DNA of 64,000 nt from Klebsiella pneumoniae (GTDB lineage: Bacteria > Pseudomonadota > Gammaproteobacteria > Pseudomonadales > UBA5518). The position numbers and the translations under genes were made by a program. Below are positions 33,818-42,330 of the stretch, piece by piece (within the stretch, counting starts at the first letter, position 1; the number at the start of each line of letters is the position of its first letter). The notes beneath the pieces were generated by a model. The model did not search any database and was not told the origin of the DNA. It saw only the letters and a program-made list of their open reading frames with translations. The stretch covers positions 1 to 64,000 of the forward strand of contig CAMAXE010000014.1 in the NCBI GenBank assembly GCA_945862145.1. The letters are read 5' to 3'.

Positions 33818-35592
33818 GCGCTGTTCTCACCCGCTGCGTTGCGGAAACCACGCAATACCCGCGCCACGCCCCAGCCGCAGAGCACGCCCGTAACGCCGAA
33901 GACCCACGCCGCGGTGGTGCGTCCGTAGAGCACCGCGCCGGTGCCGAAGAGCGCGCAATACACCAGGCCACAGCCCAGCACCCAGCCGAGCATTGCCTGC
34001 GGCAGCGAGTCGGGCGAGGGCCCGATGCCGGCGAGTGCGCGGATGCGCGTCCAGCCCGGACCCGCCGGCCGCACCAAGCGGTAGAAGGCGAGCAGCGTGG
34101 CGTCGTCGGTGGGGCGGGTGAGCAGCGTGACGAGCACCCACACCAGCGTGGTGATCACCGCCGTGAGCAGCACCACTAGATGCCCCGCGACTTCGTGTCC
34201 GGCATGGCGCGCCACCTCGAAACCCACGGCCACCAGCAGTGAGCCCAGCATCGCGGCGACTTCAGCCTGCGCATTGATGCGCCACCAGTACCAGCGCAGC
34301 AGGTACAGCAGCCCCGTGCCCGCACCGATCGACAGCAGCAGCGTGAAACCCTGCCGCGCGGACTCCAGCGCCGTCGTGAAGAGCGCCGCCACCAGCATCA
34401 GCAGCGCCGTCACGATGCGTCCGATCAGCACGTAGTGGCGCTCGCTCTCGGCCGGGCGCATGAAACGCCGGTAGAGGTCGTGCACGAGGTAGGACGTGCC
34501 CCAGTTGAGGTGCGTCACGATGGTGGAGACATAGGCCGCCACCAGCCCCGCGATCACCAGCCCCAGCCAGCCCGCCGGCAGGAAACTGAGCATCGCGGGG
34601 TAGGCGATGTCGTGCCCGATCAGGGCGGGGTCGACCCGCGGAAAGGCGCGTCGGATGTCATCGAGGGTGGGGAACACCAAGAGCGAGGCGAGCGCCACGA
34701 TGATCCACGGCCAGGAGCGCAGCGCGTAGTGCGCCACGTTGAAGAGCAGCGTGCCGGCCAGCGCGTCGCGCTCACTGCGTGCGGCCAGCATGCGCTGCGC
34801 AATGTAGGAACCACCCCCGGGCTCCGCGCCCGGATACCACACGGACCACCATTGCACGAGCAGCGGCATCACCAGCACGCTCAGTGTGAGCGTCCAGTCG
34901 GAGGGATCCGGCAGCATCGCCAGCGTGCCGGGCGGCGTGCGCTCGATCAGCCCTGCGAGCCCGCCGACCTCGGGCCGTTGCAGCGCGAACCACGCCGCCG
35001 CGAAGGAACCCGCCATGGCGATGCCGAACTGGATGAAATCCGCCACCAGCACGCCCCACAGCCCCGAGCTGGCGGCGAAAAGGATGTTGAGCACCGCACT
35101 GACCGCGAGCGTTTGCCACATCGGCCAGCCGAGCAGCAGGTTTGCGATCTTCACCGCGGCAAGATTCACCATGGCCATGATCACGACGTTGAAGACCAGG
35201 CCCAGGTACACCGCGCGAAAACAACGCACCACGGAGGCCGCCCGCCCTGCGTAGCGGATCTCGTAGAACTCGAGATCGGTGAGCACGCCCGAGCGCCGCC
35301 ACATGCGCGCGTAGAACATCACCGTGGCCATGCCTGTCAGCAGGAAGGACCACCAGGCCCAGTTGTTCGCCACGCCGTGTTCGCGCACCAGGTTGGTGAC
35401 CAGGTTCGGCGTGTCGGTGCTGAAGGTGGTGGCGACCATCGAGACGCCCACCAGCCACCAGGGTGCTGCACGCCCCGAGGTGAAAAACTCCGCCGTGCTG
35501 CGTCCGGCGCGACGCGCCATCAGCAAGGCCGGCACGAAGGCCACTGCCAGTGACAGGGCGATGATCCAGATATCCAGCGCGGCGAGTTGCAT
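33814..35592 (-). CDS. Sodium:solute symporter (SSS) family transporter
   Basis: The 592-aa product has about 14-15 membrane helices and SSS features: RRAGRSTAEFFTSGRAAPWW near residue 27, then STDTPNLVTN, and PAGWLGLVIAGLVAAYVSTI with the Na2-site Ser/Thr in helix 8. SSS proteins use Na+ to import sugars, amino acids or carboxylates. The operon (GH109 upstream by 9 bp, sugar activation genes downstream with a 4-bp overlap) points to a hexosamine or other sugar. The chain is longer at the C-terminus than the 500-aa core of the family by two or three helices. Confidence 0.9.
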   Translation of the reverse strand: MQLAALDIWIIALSLAVAFVPALLMARRAGRSTAEFFTSGRAAPWWLVGVSMVATTFSTDTPNLVTNLVREHGVANNWAWWSFLLTGMATVMFYARMWRRSGVLTDLEFYEIRYAGRAASVVRCFRAVYLGLVFNVVIMAMVNLAAVKIANLLLGWPMWQTLAVSAVLNILFAASSGLWGVLVADFIQFGIAMAGSFAAAWFALQRPEVGGLAGLIERTPPGTLAMLPDPSDWTLTLSVLVMPLLVQWWSVWYPGAEPGGGSYIAQRMLAARSERDALAGTLLFNVAHYALRSWPWIIVALASLLVFPTLDDIRRAFPRVDPALIGHDIAYPAMLSFLPAGWLGLVIAGLVAAYVSTIVTHLNWGTSYLVHDLYRRFMRPAESERHYVLIGRIVTALLMLVAALFTTALESARQGFTLLLSIGAGTGLLYLLRWYWWRINAQAEVAAMLGSLLVAVGFEVARHAGHEVAGHLVVLLTAVITTLVWVLVTLLTRPTDDATLLAFYRLVRPAGPGWTRIRALAGIGPSPDSLPQAMLGWVLGCGLVYCALFGTGAVLYGRTTAAWVFGVTGVLCGWGVARVLRGFRNAAGENSA

Positions 35593-35601
35593 GGTCTTGC
35601 C

Positions 35602-36987
35602 TCAGGTGCTGCTCGGGCCGTGCCACTCGCCGCGGGTGAAGTCCGGGAACTTCATCGGCGCGCTGCCGCTGGCCACGCTGAGCCGCGAGAGCGGCAGCGG
35701 TGCGCTCCAGGCGGCGGCGTCGTAGACGTCGAAGTCCGGTGTCAGGCCCTCGCGCAGGCATTGCACCAGCCGCCAGCACATCACGAAGTCCATGCCACCG
35801 TGACCGCCCTGCTCGCGGGCGCGTTCACCGAGTTCGCGCCACAGCGGATCCTCGTGTGTCGCCTGCCAGGGATCCAGCGGCCCGAAAGCCTCTTCGCCGG
35901 GCTGTCCCTCGACGTAGATGCGTGGCGGATAGTCCTGGAAAATCCCCTTGCTGCCCTGCACGCCGTTCAGTCGGGAGTAGGGCCGGGGGCTGCTCACGCC
36001 GTGCTGCAGGGTGATGCTGCGCCCACGTGCGGTCTTGACCAGCGAGGTGTTCACATCGCCCGCGAGGTAGCGCTCGGCGCGGCGCGGGTCGTTGGCCGCG
36101 AGTTTGGTGTCACGCCATGCCGAGAGGCCCGCCTCGGGCGAACTCATCGAGACCAGATAATCGAAGCGGTCGCCGCGGTGGATATCGAGATAGCGGGCCA
36201 CCGGGCCCAGCCCGTGGGTAGGGTAGAGATTGGCGTCCATGCGCGTGTGCCAGCCGCGCCGCCAGAGGCCCTCGTCGCGGGTCTCGAAGAGGATCTCGCG
36301 CAGATCATGCAGGTAGGCCGCCTCGCAGTGCAGCAGCTCGCCCAGCACGCCTGCGTGCACCAGGCGGTTCACCAGCATCTCGGTGTAGCCGTAGTTGCAG
36401 TTCTCGAGCTGCAGGCAGTGGCGACGGTTGCGCTCGGCGGCATCAACCACAGCCCAGAGCTCCTCCAGCGTGAGTCCCGCCGGGCATTCGGTGGCCGCGT
36501 GCTTGCCGGCGTTCAGTGCGGCGAGACACACCGGTACATGCCACTCCCAGGGCGTGGCGGTGTAGACGAGATCCACGTCCTCTCGCTGTACCAGCCGCTC
36601 GAAGTCCCGCTCGCCGCCGGTGTAGACCGCCGGCGCCGGCCGCTTTGCCGCCTTGATGTCCTCCAGGGCCAGCGCGGCGTTGGCGGGACGCAGATCTGCG
36701 ATGGCGGTGATCTCGGCACCCTCGATGGTGAGGAGCTCCGCCAGCACCGAGCGCCCGCGAAGCCCGGTGCCCACGATCGCTATGCGGGCCCGGCCGCGGG
36801 TGTCGAATGCCACACCGCGCATGCTGCGTTGGCCGGGTGCTCGCGGCACGGCCGCGTCCGTGAGCTGCGTTGTCGGGACTGGTGTGTGACCCGCGAGCGG
36901 CGCCTGGGTGCAGCCGGCAAGACCTGCTCCGGCGGCCGCTGCCGCAGCCGCAGCGAGGAATTCCCGGCGCTTGATTGCGTCTGTCAC
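35602..36987 (-). CDS. GH109-type glycosidase (Gfo/Idh/MocA fold), Tat lipoprotein
   Basis: The 461-aa product starts with KRREFL and an Ala-rich segment ending LAGC (Cys26), a twin-arginine signal with a lipobox. The NAD-binding motif is IAIVGTGLRGRSV. Downstream THGLGPVARYLDIHRGDRFD, SSPRPYSRLNGVQGSKG and QGGHGGMDFVM match GH109, whose known activity is alpha-N-acetylgalactosaminidase by an NAD-dependent elimination. I choose GTG 36987 because GGAGGG is placed correctly before it; the ATG at 37026 lacks this. It is first in the operon with SSS transporter, nucleotidyltransferase and kinase, which fits release of a sugar at the cell surface before import. Confidence 0.87.
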   Translation of the reverse strand: MTDAIKRREFLAAAAAAAAGAGLAGCTQAPLAGHTPVPTTQLTDAAVPRAPGQRSMRGVAFDTRGRARIAIVGTGLRGRSVLAELLTIEGAEITAIADLRPANAALALEDIKAAKRPAPAVYTGGERDFERLVQREDVDLVYTATPWEWHVPVCLAALNAGKHAATECPAGLTLEELWAVVDAAERNRRHCLQLENCNYGYTEMLVNRLVHAGVLGELLHCEAAYLHDLREILFETRDEGLWRRGWHTRMDANLYPTHGLGPVARYLDIHRGDRFDYLVSMSSPEAGLSAWRDTKLAANDPRRAERYLAGDVNTSLVKTARGRSITLQHGVSSPRPYSRLNGVQGSKGIFQDYPPRIYVEGQPGEEAFGPLDPWQATHEDPLWRELGERAREQGGHGGMDFVMCWRLVQCLREGLTPDFDVYDAAAWSAPLPLSRLSVASGSAPMKFPDFTRGEWHGPSST

Positions 36988-37163
36988 GTCCTGCCCTCCG
37001 GTCTTGTCGCATCGCGACGCTAACACGCGCTGCGGCCACCACGAAACGTCAGACGAAACACCAAAAACCGCCGGGCGGCCGGACGCGTAGCATCGGCTAG
37101 AATTCAGGCCTTGCCCGACAAGACTGCGGGCTTCGCGTTTGCCGCTCGCCCGAGGTGCTACCC

Positions 37164-38426
37164 ATGTTCGACAAGCAGATGACTATCGCCGGCTTCGATC
37201 CCGAACTCGCCGCCGCCATTGGCGCCGAGGAGCGCCGCCAGGAAGAGCACATCGAGCTGATCGCTTCCGAAAACTACGCGAGCCCACGGGTGCTCGCCGC
37301 ACAGGGATCGTTGCTCACCAACAAGTACGCCGAGGGCTACCCGGGCAAGCGCTATTACGGCGGCTGCGAGGAAGTAGACAAGGCCGAGGTGCTCGCCATC
37401 GCGCGCGCCAAACAGCTCTTCGGCGCGGACTACGCCAACGTGCAGCCGCACTCGGGCTCGCAGGCCAACAGCGCGGCATTCCTTGCGCTGCTGAAGCACG
37501 GCGACACGATCCTCGGCATGAGCCTTGATGCCGGCGGACACCTCACCCACGGCGCCAAGCCGAATTTCTCCGGCAAGATCTACAACGCCGTCCAGTACGG
37601 CCTTGACCCCGCGACCGGCGAGGTCGATTACGCGCAGGTCGAGCGGCTCGCGCATGAGCACAAGCCCAAGCTGCTCATCGCCGGCTTCTCGGCGTATTCC
37701 CGGGTGCTCGACTGGTCGCGCTTCCGTGCCATCGCCGACGCGGTCGGGGCGTATTTGCTGGTGGATATGGCGCATGTCTCGGGGTTAGTGGCGGCGGGGC
37801 TGTACCCGAACCCGATACCCTTCGCCGACGTGGTGACCAGCACTACCCACAAGACGCTGCGTGGTCCGCGCAGCGGCATCATCCTCGCCCGCGCCAACGA
37901 CGAGATCACCAAGAAGCTGAACTCCGCGGTGTTCCCCGGTACGCAGGGCGGCCCGCTGATGCACGTGATCGCGGCCAAGGCGGTGAGTTTCCTCGAGGCA
38001 CTGCAGCCCGAGTTCAAGGTCTACCAGCAACAGGTTCTGGACAATGCCCGCGCCATGGCGGCCACCATCATCGAGCGCGGTATCAATATCGTCTCGGGCG
38101 GCACCGACAACCACCTGATGCTGGTGAATCTCGTCGACAAGCCCTACACGGGCAAGGACGCCGACGAGGCGCTCGGCCAGTCCTGGATCACCGTCAACAA
38201 GAATGCCGTGCCGGGCGATCCACGCCCGCCGGCGGTGACCAGCGGTTTCCGTGTGGGTACCCCCGCGATCACCACCCGCGGCTTCGGGCTGACCGAGACG
38301 GTGCAACTCGCGCACTGGATCTGCGATGTGCTGGATTCGCTGGAAAAGGGCGACAGCGCCCGCGTGATTCCCGCGACCCGCGAGAAGGTGAAGGCGGTTT
38401 GTGCGCGCTTCCCGGTTTATGGCTGA
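37164..38426 (+). CDS. glyA: Serine hydroxymethyltransferase
   Basis: The 420-aa product converts serine and tetrahydrofolate to glycine and methylenetetrahydrofolate. PLP motifs are clear: [10 protein letters not shown] near residue 35, [33 protein letters not shown], and the Schiff-base lysine in [11 protein letters not shown]. The start [12 protein letters not shown] fits the family. TAGAAT at 37098-37103 is a fair -10 but I see no good -35. No glycine riboswitch was recognised in the 176 bp upstream. The usual gammaproteobacterial neighbour nrdR is not next to it but at 63593. Confidence 0.97.
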   Translation: MFDKQMTIAGFDPELAAAIGAEERRQEEHIELIASENYASPRVLAAQGSLLTNKYAEGYPGKRYYGGCEEVDKAEVLAIARAKQLFGADYANVQPHSGSQANSAAFLALLKHGDTILGMSLDAGGHLTHGAKPNFSGKIYNAVQYGLDPATGEVDYAQVERLAHEHKPKLLIAGFSAYSRVLDWSRFRAIADAVGAYLLVDMAHVSGLVAAGLYPNPIPFADVVTSTTHKTLRGPRSGIILARANDEITKKLNSAVFPGTQGGPLMHVIAAKAVSFLEALQPEFKVYQQQVLDNARAMAATIIERGINIVSGGTDNHLMLVNLVDKPYTGKDADEALGQSWITVNKNAVPGDPRPPAVTSGFRVGTPAITTRGFGLTETVQLAHWICDVLDSLEKGDSARVIPATREKVKAVCARFPVYG

Positions 38427-38480
38427 TGCCGGTGATCATGGCTAAGGCGATGAGCCTCGGCGTCAGCGCGGCGCACTGAG

Positions 38481-39131
38481 ATGGAACTCCTGGCCCTTGC
38501 CGTGGATTTCGTGCTGCATGTCGATCAGCATCTGCTGGAGCTCTTCCGGCAGCACGGGCTGTGGATCTACGCCATCCTGTTCCTGATCATCTTTTGCGAG
38601 ACCGGGCTGGTGGTCACGCCCTTCCTGCCGGGCGACTCCCTGCTGTTCGCCGCCGGCGCCCTGGCGGCCGCGAGCGGGCTCGATGTGTGGCTGCTGGGTG
38701 TGTTGCTGTTTCTGGCTGCGGTGCTGGGTGATTCCCTGAACTACACCGTAGGGCGTCGCTCAGGTCTGCGACTTTTTCGGGACCCGCAGTCGCGGCTGTT
38801 CCGTCGCGACTACCTTGAGAGCACCGAGCGTTTTTACGCGCGGCATGGCCCCAAAACGATCGTTATCGCCCGTTTCATCCCCATCGTGCGCACCTTTGCC
38901 CCCTTCGTGGCGGGCATGGGCAGCATGCCTTACCGGGTGTTTTTCCTGTGGAATGTGGCGGGCGCCTTCCTGTGGGTGGCGGGCTTTACCGGCGCGGGTT
39001 ATGTCTTCGGCGATCTGCCCGTGGTGCGCCAGAACTTCACGCTGCTGATCCTCGGGATCATCGTGGTCTCGGTGATGCCGGTGGTGATCGAGGTCCTGCG
39101 TGCCTGGCGTCGCCGTGGCGCGGCGCGCTGA
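38481..39131 (+). CDS. DedA-family membrane protein
   Basis: The 216-aa product has about five membrane helices and DedA motifs: [19 protein letters not shown] near residue 38, [17 protein letters not shown], and [17 protein letters not shown] with the essential arginines. DedA proteins flip lipid carriers such as undecaprenyl phosphate or phospholipids and support membrane potential. It is 54 bp after glyA, and a strong terminator follows 30 bp after its stop, so glyA and dedA can share a transcript. Confidence 0.93.
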   Translation: MELLALAVDFVLHVDQHLLELFRQHGLWIYAILFLIIFCETGLVVTPFLPGDSLLFAAGALAAASGLDVWLLGVLLFLAAVLGDSLNYTVGRRSGLRLFRDPQSRLFRRDYLESTERFYARHGPKTIVIARFIPIVRTFAPFVAGMGSMPYRVFFLWNVAGAFLWVAGFTGAGYVFGDLPVVRQNFTLLILGIIVVSVMPVVIEVLRAWRRRGAAR

Positions 39132-39161
39132 GGCCGACAAGTCCTTTCTGACCCGAAACGA

Positions 39162-39187
39162 AAAAGGGCCCTCGAAGGGGCCCTTTT
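39162..39187. terminator. Bidirectional intrinsic terminator
   Basis: AAAAGGGCCC (39162-39171), loop TCGAAG, GGGCCCTTTT (39178-39187): a perfect 10-bp stem with A and T tracts on both sides. It stands between the convergent dedA and YkvA-like genes. Confidence 0.93.
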
Positions 39188-39208
39188 GGCATGCCGCTGG
39201 GCGGTATG

Positions 39209-39763
39209 TCAGCGGAACGAGAACCGCGTGAAGCGGCTGCCGCGGCCGCGGGAGTTCATGCGGTTACGCATGCCGTCCATCAGCTCCTTGCGCTTGGAAG
39301 CCAGCCAGTCTTCACGCGAGATATCGCGGCCACCCTTGGCTTCCTCGCGGGTCCGGTAGGTGCAGAAATCCTCATAGGCCTGGATTTCATTGCGCATCTC
39401 GCGGGTGACCAGTTCGATCATGATCGCGTCATCGAGCAGGCCGAGCACCGGCACGCTGTCGTCGATGATATCTTTGGGGTCGTAGAAATACGCCAGCGCG
39501 CTCACGACATCCGTGCGCTCCTCCGGGCCGAGGGGCCAGTCGGAGTCGTTCAGCATGGTGATCAGCGACTGCAACTGAGCGAGCTTGGCCTTGACGAATT
39601 GCGGGGCGCGGGCGTCGTCGCCGACCTTGTCGAGGGTTTCCTGGGCCTTGGCGGCTACGTCGGCTTCCGGGGCGCCAGTTGCGCGCTCCTGTGCAGCCTC
39701 CATGGCCTTGCGAAAGTGCTCGAGATCCTGATCGTCCAGGGAGAGGGTGATTTCGAGCGGCAT
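39209..39763 (-). CDS. YkvA-like (DUF1232) protein
   Basis: The 184-aa soluble product has the DUF1232 signature YFYDPKDIIDDSVPVLGLLD followed by DAIMIELVTREM in the middle. The N-terminus is charged and helical (LDDQDLEHFRKAMEAAQERA), and the C-terminus is basic (SRGRGSRFTRFSFR). DUF1232/YkvA proteins are often small membrane proteins of unknown role; this one has longer hydrophilic arms. It ends at the shared terminator and is preceded by the terC remnant. Confidence 0.8.
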   Translation of the reverse strand: MPLEITLSLDDQDLEHFRKAMEAAQERATGAPEADVAAKAQETLDKVGDDARAPQFVKAKLAQLQSLITMLNDSDWPLGPEERTDVVSALAYFYDPKDIIDDSVPVLGLLDDAIMIELVTREMRNEIQAYEDFCTYRTREEAKGGRDISREDWLASKRKELMDGMRNRMNSRGRGSRFTRFSFR

Positions 39764-39871
39764 GGTTGCGGTCCTCAGCAGGGCGTTATTTGAGTTAACG
39801 GGGCGTCTCGATTAGCGCCGCATCATAGAACAGCCCCGCGGCGCTAAACAAGGCGCTCCCAAGCCGCGTTA

Positions 39872-40045
39872 TTAGCGGGGACTGCGCCGCAGCGACATGG
39901 CCACCGATGCGCCCAGAATCACCGCCACTACCGCGAGCGAGAAGCAAGGAGAAGCGGTCGGCGGCGTGGATGCCGAAGAACGAGAACAGCATCAGCGACA
40001 CGAAGACGTTGTCTATCGCGAGGGATTTCTCGCGTTTAGGGTAAA
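39872..40045 (-). pseudogene. terC-family remnant, truncated and internally deleted
   Basis: On the minus strand KREKSLAIDNVFVSLMLFSF and FGIHAADR (about 40042-39960) match the TerC pattern EKSLxxDNVFV...F.YF.(V/I)P. One frame over, FSLAVVAVILGASVAMSLRR then SPR and TAA (stop at 39874-39872) matches the last helix of TerC/Alx proteins. The region between, normally about 180 residues, and the first 50 or so residues are missing. The intact family members are membrane proteins linked to Mn2+ export or tellurite resistance. It cannot make a working protein. Confidence 0.6.
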
Positions 40046-40140
40046 GGCGGCCTTGCGGCTGACTGTCTGGTGGCTTGTACCGAGCGGACGATCTGCGCGA
40101 TCATCGATCTTTCAATGCGGCCCCGCAAAGGGAGATACCC

Positions 40141-40578
40141 ATGCCCACCGTCAAGCAGATCCTCGCGACCAAGTCCGTCAGGGGTGTTTACACCGTGGAT
40201 GCCTCCTACACCGTGCACGCGGCGGTGGCCCTGCTCGCGCATCACGGGATAGGCGCCCTGGTGGTCCTCGAGAACGGCGAGCCGGTAGGCATCTTTTCGG
40301 AGCGCGACTACGCCCGCAAGGGCATCATCACGGGCAAGCGCTCACACGAGACCCCGGTGCGCGACCTGATGAGCGCGCCGCTGGTCACGGTCAGCCCGGA
40401 CCAGAGCATGGAAGAGTGCATGGAACTGATGACCTCGCGGCGCTTCCGCCACCTCCCGGTGGTCGAGGACGGCAAGCTGGTCGGCATGGTGGCCATTGGT
40501 GACGTGCTGATGCAGATCGTCTCGGTGCAACGCAGCACCATCGATCAGTTGCAGGGTTATATCACCGGCAAGTATTGA
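40141..40578 (+). CDS. Two-CBS-domain protein
   Basis: The 145-aa product is almost only two CBS motifs. The first spans about residues 8-65 (VYTVDASYTVHAAVALL, then GALVVLENGEPVGIFSERD) and the second 75-130 (LVTVSPDQSMEECMELM, then RHLPVVEDGKLVGMVAIGD). Such pairs bind adenine nucleotides and report energy state to partner proteins. AAGGGAGA lies upstream of the ATG. No partner is fused, and the neighbours (terC remnant, nuo operon end) do not reveal one. Confidence 0.92.
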   Translation: MPTVKQILATKSVRGVYTVDASYTVHAAVALLAHHGIGALVVLENGEPVGIFSERDYARKGIITGKRSHETPVRDLMSAPLVTVSPDQSMEECMELMTSRRFRHLPVVEDGKLVGMVAIGDVLMQIVSVQRSTIDQLQGYITGKY

Positions 40579-40587
40579 TCTGCGCGG

Positions 40588-40704
40588 CGCTGGCCGCGCT
40601 TCGGCCTGCGGGCACCTCCTGATCGCTGTGCTCCTACGCTGGCCGCGCTTCGGCCTGCGGGTACTCCCTGATCGCTCACAGGCAGTACCCACAGGCCGAA
40701 GCGC
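40588..40704. repeat. Direct repeat plus 21-bp inverted repeat
   Basis: A block starting CGCTGGCCGCGCTTCGGCCT and ending CTGATCGCT occurs at 40588-40626 and 40637-40676. The second copy forms a hairpin: 40645-40665 is complementary to 40684-40704 at 20 of 21 positions, with an 18-base loop. It lies between the convergent CBS and nuoN genes and may end one or both transcripts. Confidence 0.85.
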
Positions 40705-40749
40705 TCTGCAGGGTTGAGGTGATGGCGTCTTTGAGAGAATTTGCGGCTG

Positions 40750-40784
40750 CGGGCTGCGGGCTGCGGGCTGCGGGCTGCGGGCTG
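40750..40784. repeat. 7-bp microsatellite, CGGGCTG x5
   Basis: Five perfect copies of CGGGCTG follow a degenerate copy at 40743. The rest of 40785-40891 shows no gene; nuoN ends at 40892 on the other strand. Confidence 0.9.
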
Positions 40785-40891
40785 AGCGCGTAAGAGGTCG
40801 TGCTTTTTGGTCAGCGGCACGGAACTTGTCGTGGGCCGGCCACGGCAAGTAGTACGGTAAAAGCGGGCTGTGCTTTTGGTTGGCTAGCGTA

Positions 40892-42316
40892 TCAGCGCAG
40901 CAGTTCGATCAGGGGTTGCGGATACAGCCCCACCGCCAGCGTGAAGAGCGCGAGTGCGAGTGTCATTACACCCCCTGATCTCTGGCCCCAGTTCCACGCG
41001 GCGTCGAGGCGCCGTTTGCCGGGCACGGCCAGGAACATACTGATCATCACGCGCAGGTAGTAGTAGATGCCGATGGCGCTGCCGGCCACCAGCACGCCCA
41101 CCAGCCAGTAGAGCTCCGAGCGCATGCTGCTCGCGATCACGTAGAACTTGCCGATGAAGCCCGCGGTGAGCGGCACGCCACCGAGCGACAACACCGATAC
41201 CGTCATCACGGCCGCCAGGAACGGACGCTGCCAGAACAGACCGCGCACATCGGCCAGCGTCTGCGCGTCATCACCGCGGTAGGGCGATGACAGCAGTGTC
41301 AGCACGCCGAAGGCAGAGAGCGTAGCGGACATATAGGTGAGGAGATAAATGAGGATCGCTTCCTGGCTGAACGCATTGCCCGCCACCAGGGCGGCCAGCA
41401 GGAAGCCGAAATGCGCGATCGACGAGTAACCGAGCAGACGCTTCAGGTTGTTCTGCATCAGCGCGAGCAGGTTGCCGCCGAGGATCGACATGGCCGCAAG
41501 GACTGCCACCAAGGTGGTGTAGACCGGATCGGCACCGAGTTCTGCGGCCTGCCACCAGCGCATCAGCACCACCACCACGGCGATCTTGCTCACGGTTGCG
41601 AGGAAGGCACCCACCGGTGCGGGTGCGCCGTTATAGACATCGGGTGTCCAGAGGTGAAAGGGCACCAGCGAGAGCTTGAAGGCCACCGCGATCAGGATCA
41701 TCGCGATCCCTGCGGCGACCAGCCCGGAGTGCTCGACACCGGCGAGTGAGGCGAAGGTCATGCTGCCGGTTGCGGCGTAGATCAGCGCCATGCCAAAGAG
41801 CAGGAAGGCTGAGGCCGTGGCTGAGAGCACCAGGTACTTCACGCTGGCTTCCAGCGACCGGCGATCCTTCACGATGTAGCCAATCATGCCGTAGAGCGGC
41901 ACCGACATCAGCTCCAGTCCCACGAAGAACGAGGCCATGTGCTGTGCACCGGTGAGCACCAGCGCGCCCGCCGCTCCGATCAGGAGCATCAGGTACATCT
42001 CTTCGCGGTTGTCGTTCAACCCCTCGAGGTAGGCGTGGAACAGCGTAGCGCAGCCGAGTGTGGAGACCAGCACCGCCGAGGCCCCGAACAGGGAGATCTG
42101 GTCCATGACCAGCAGGTCGGTGATGGCGAGCGAGCCGGGAATCTGCTGGCGCACGTAGATCGTGGCCGCCAGTGCGGCGTTCAGTCCCAGCACGGTCAGC
42201 GTCGCGTTGAAGAAGTGATGGCGGCGCCACGAGACCGCAAGCATCACGGCCACCGCCGTGAGCGTCACCACGATCAGCGGAGCGAGGGCGAGGATGTGGA
42301 TCGCTTCCAGATTCAT
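40892..42316 (-). CDS. nuoN: NADH-quinone oxidoreductase subunit N
   Basis: The 474-aa product is one of three Mrp-antiporter-like proton-pumping subunits of complex I, with about 14 membrane helices. Supporting stretches are ELMSVPLYGMIGYIVKDRRS with the conserved Glu in helix 5, KLSLVPFHLWTPDVYNGAP with the central Lys, and NNLKRLLGYSSIAHFGF. It is the last gene of the operon, 14 bp after nuoM, and is followed by a repeat-rich intergenic stretch. Confidence 0.97.
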   Translation of the reverse strand: MNLEAIHILALAPLIVVTLTAVAVMLAVSWRRHHFFNATLTVLGLNAALAATIYVRQQIPGSLAITDLLVMDQISLFGASAVLVSTLGCATLFHAYLEGLNDNREEMYLMLLIGAAGALVLTGAQHMASFFVGLELMSVPLYGMIGYIVKDRRSLEASVKYLVLSATASAFLLFGMALIYAATGSMTFASLAGVEHSGLVAAGIAMILIAVAFKLSLVPFHLWTPDVYNGAPAPVGAFLATVSKIAVVVVLMRWWQAAELGADPVYTTLVAVLAAMSILGGNLLALMQNNLKRLLGYSSIAHFGFLLAALVAGNAFSQEAILIYLLTYMSATLSAFGVLTLLSSPYRGDDAQTLADVRGLFWQRPFLAAVMTVSVLSLGGVPLTAGFIGKFYVIASSMRSELYWLVGVLVAGSAIGIYYYLRVMISMFLAVPGKRRLDAAWNWGQRSGGVMTLALALFTLAVGLYPQPLIELLR

Positions 42317-42330
42317 TGTTGCATCGCCTG

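Noticed and set aside
37027-37163. Glycine riboswitch before glyA
   Set aside because: Looked for the conserved aptamer pattern and did not see it; only a possible -10 is present.
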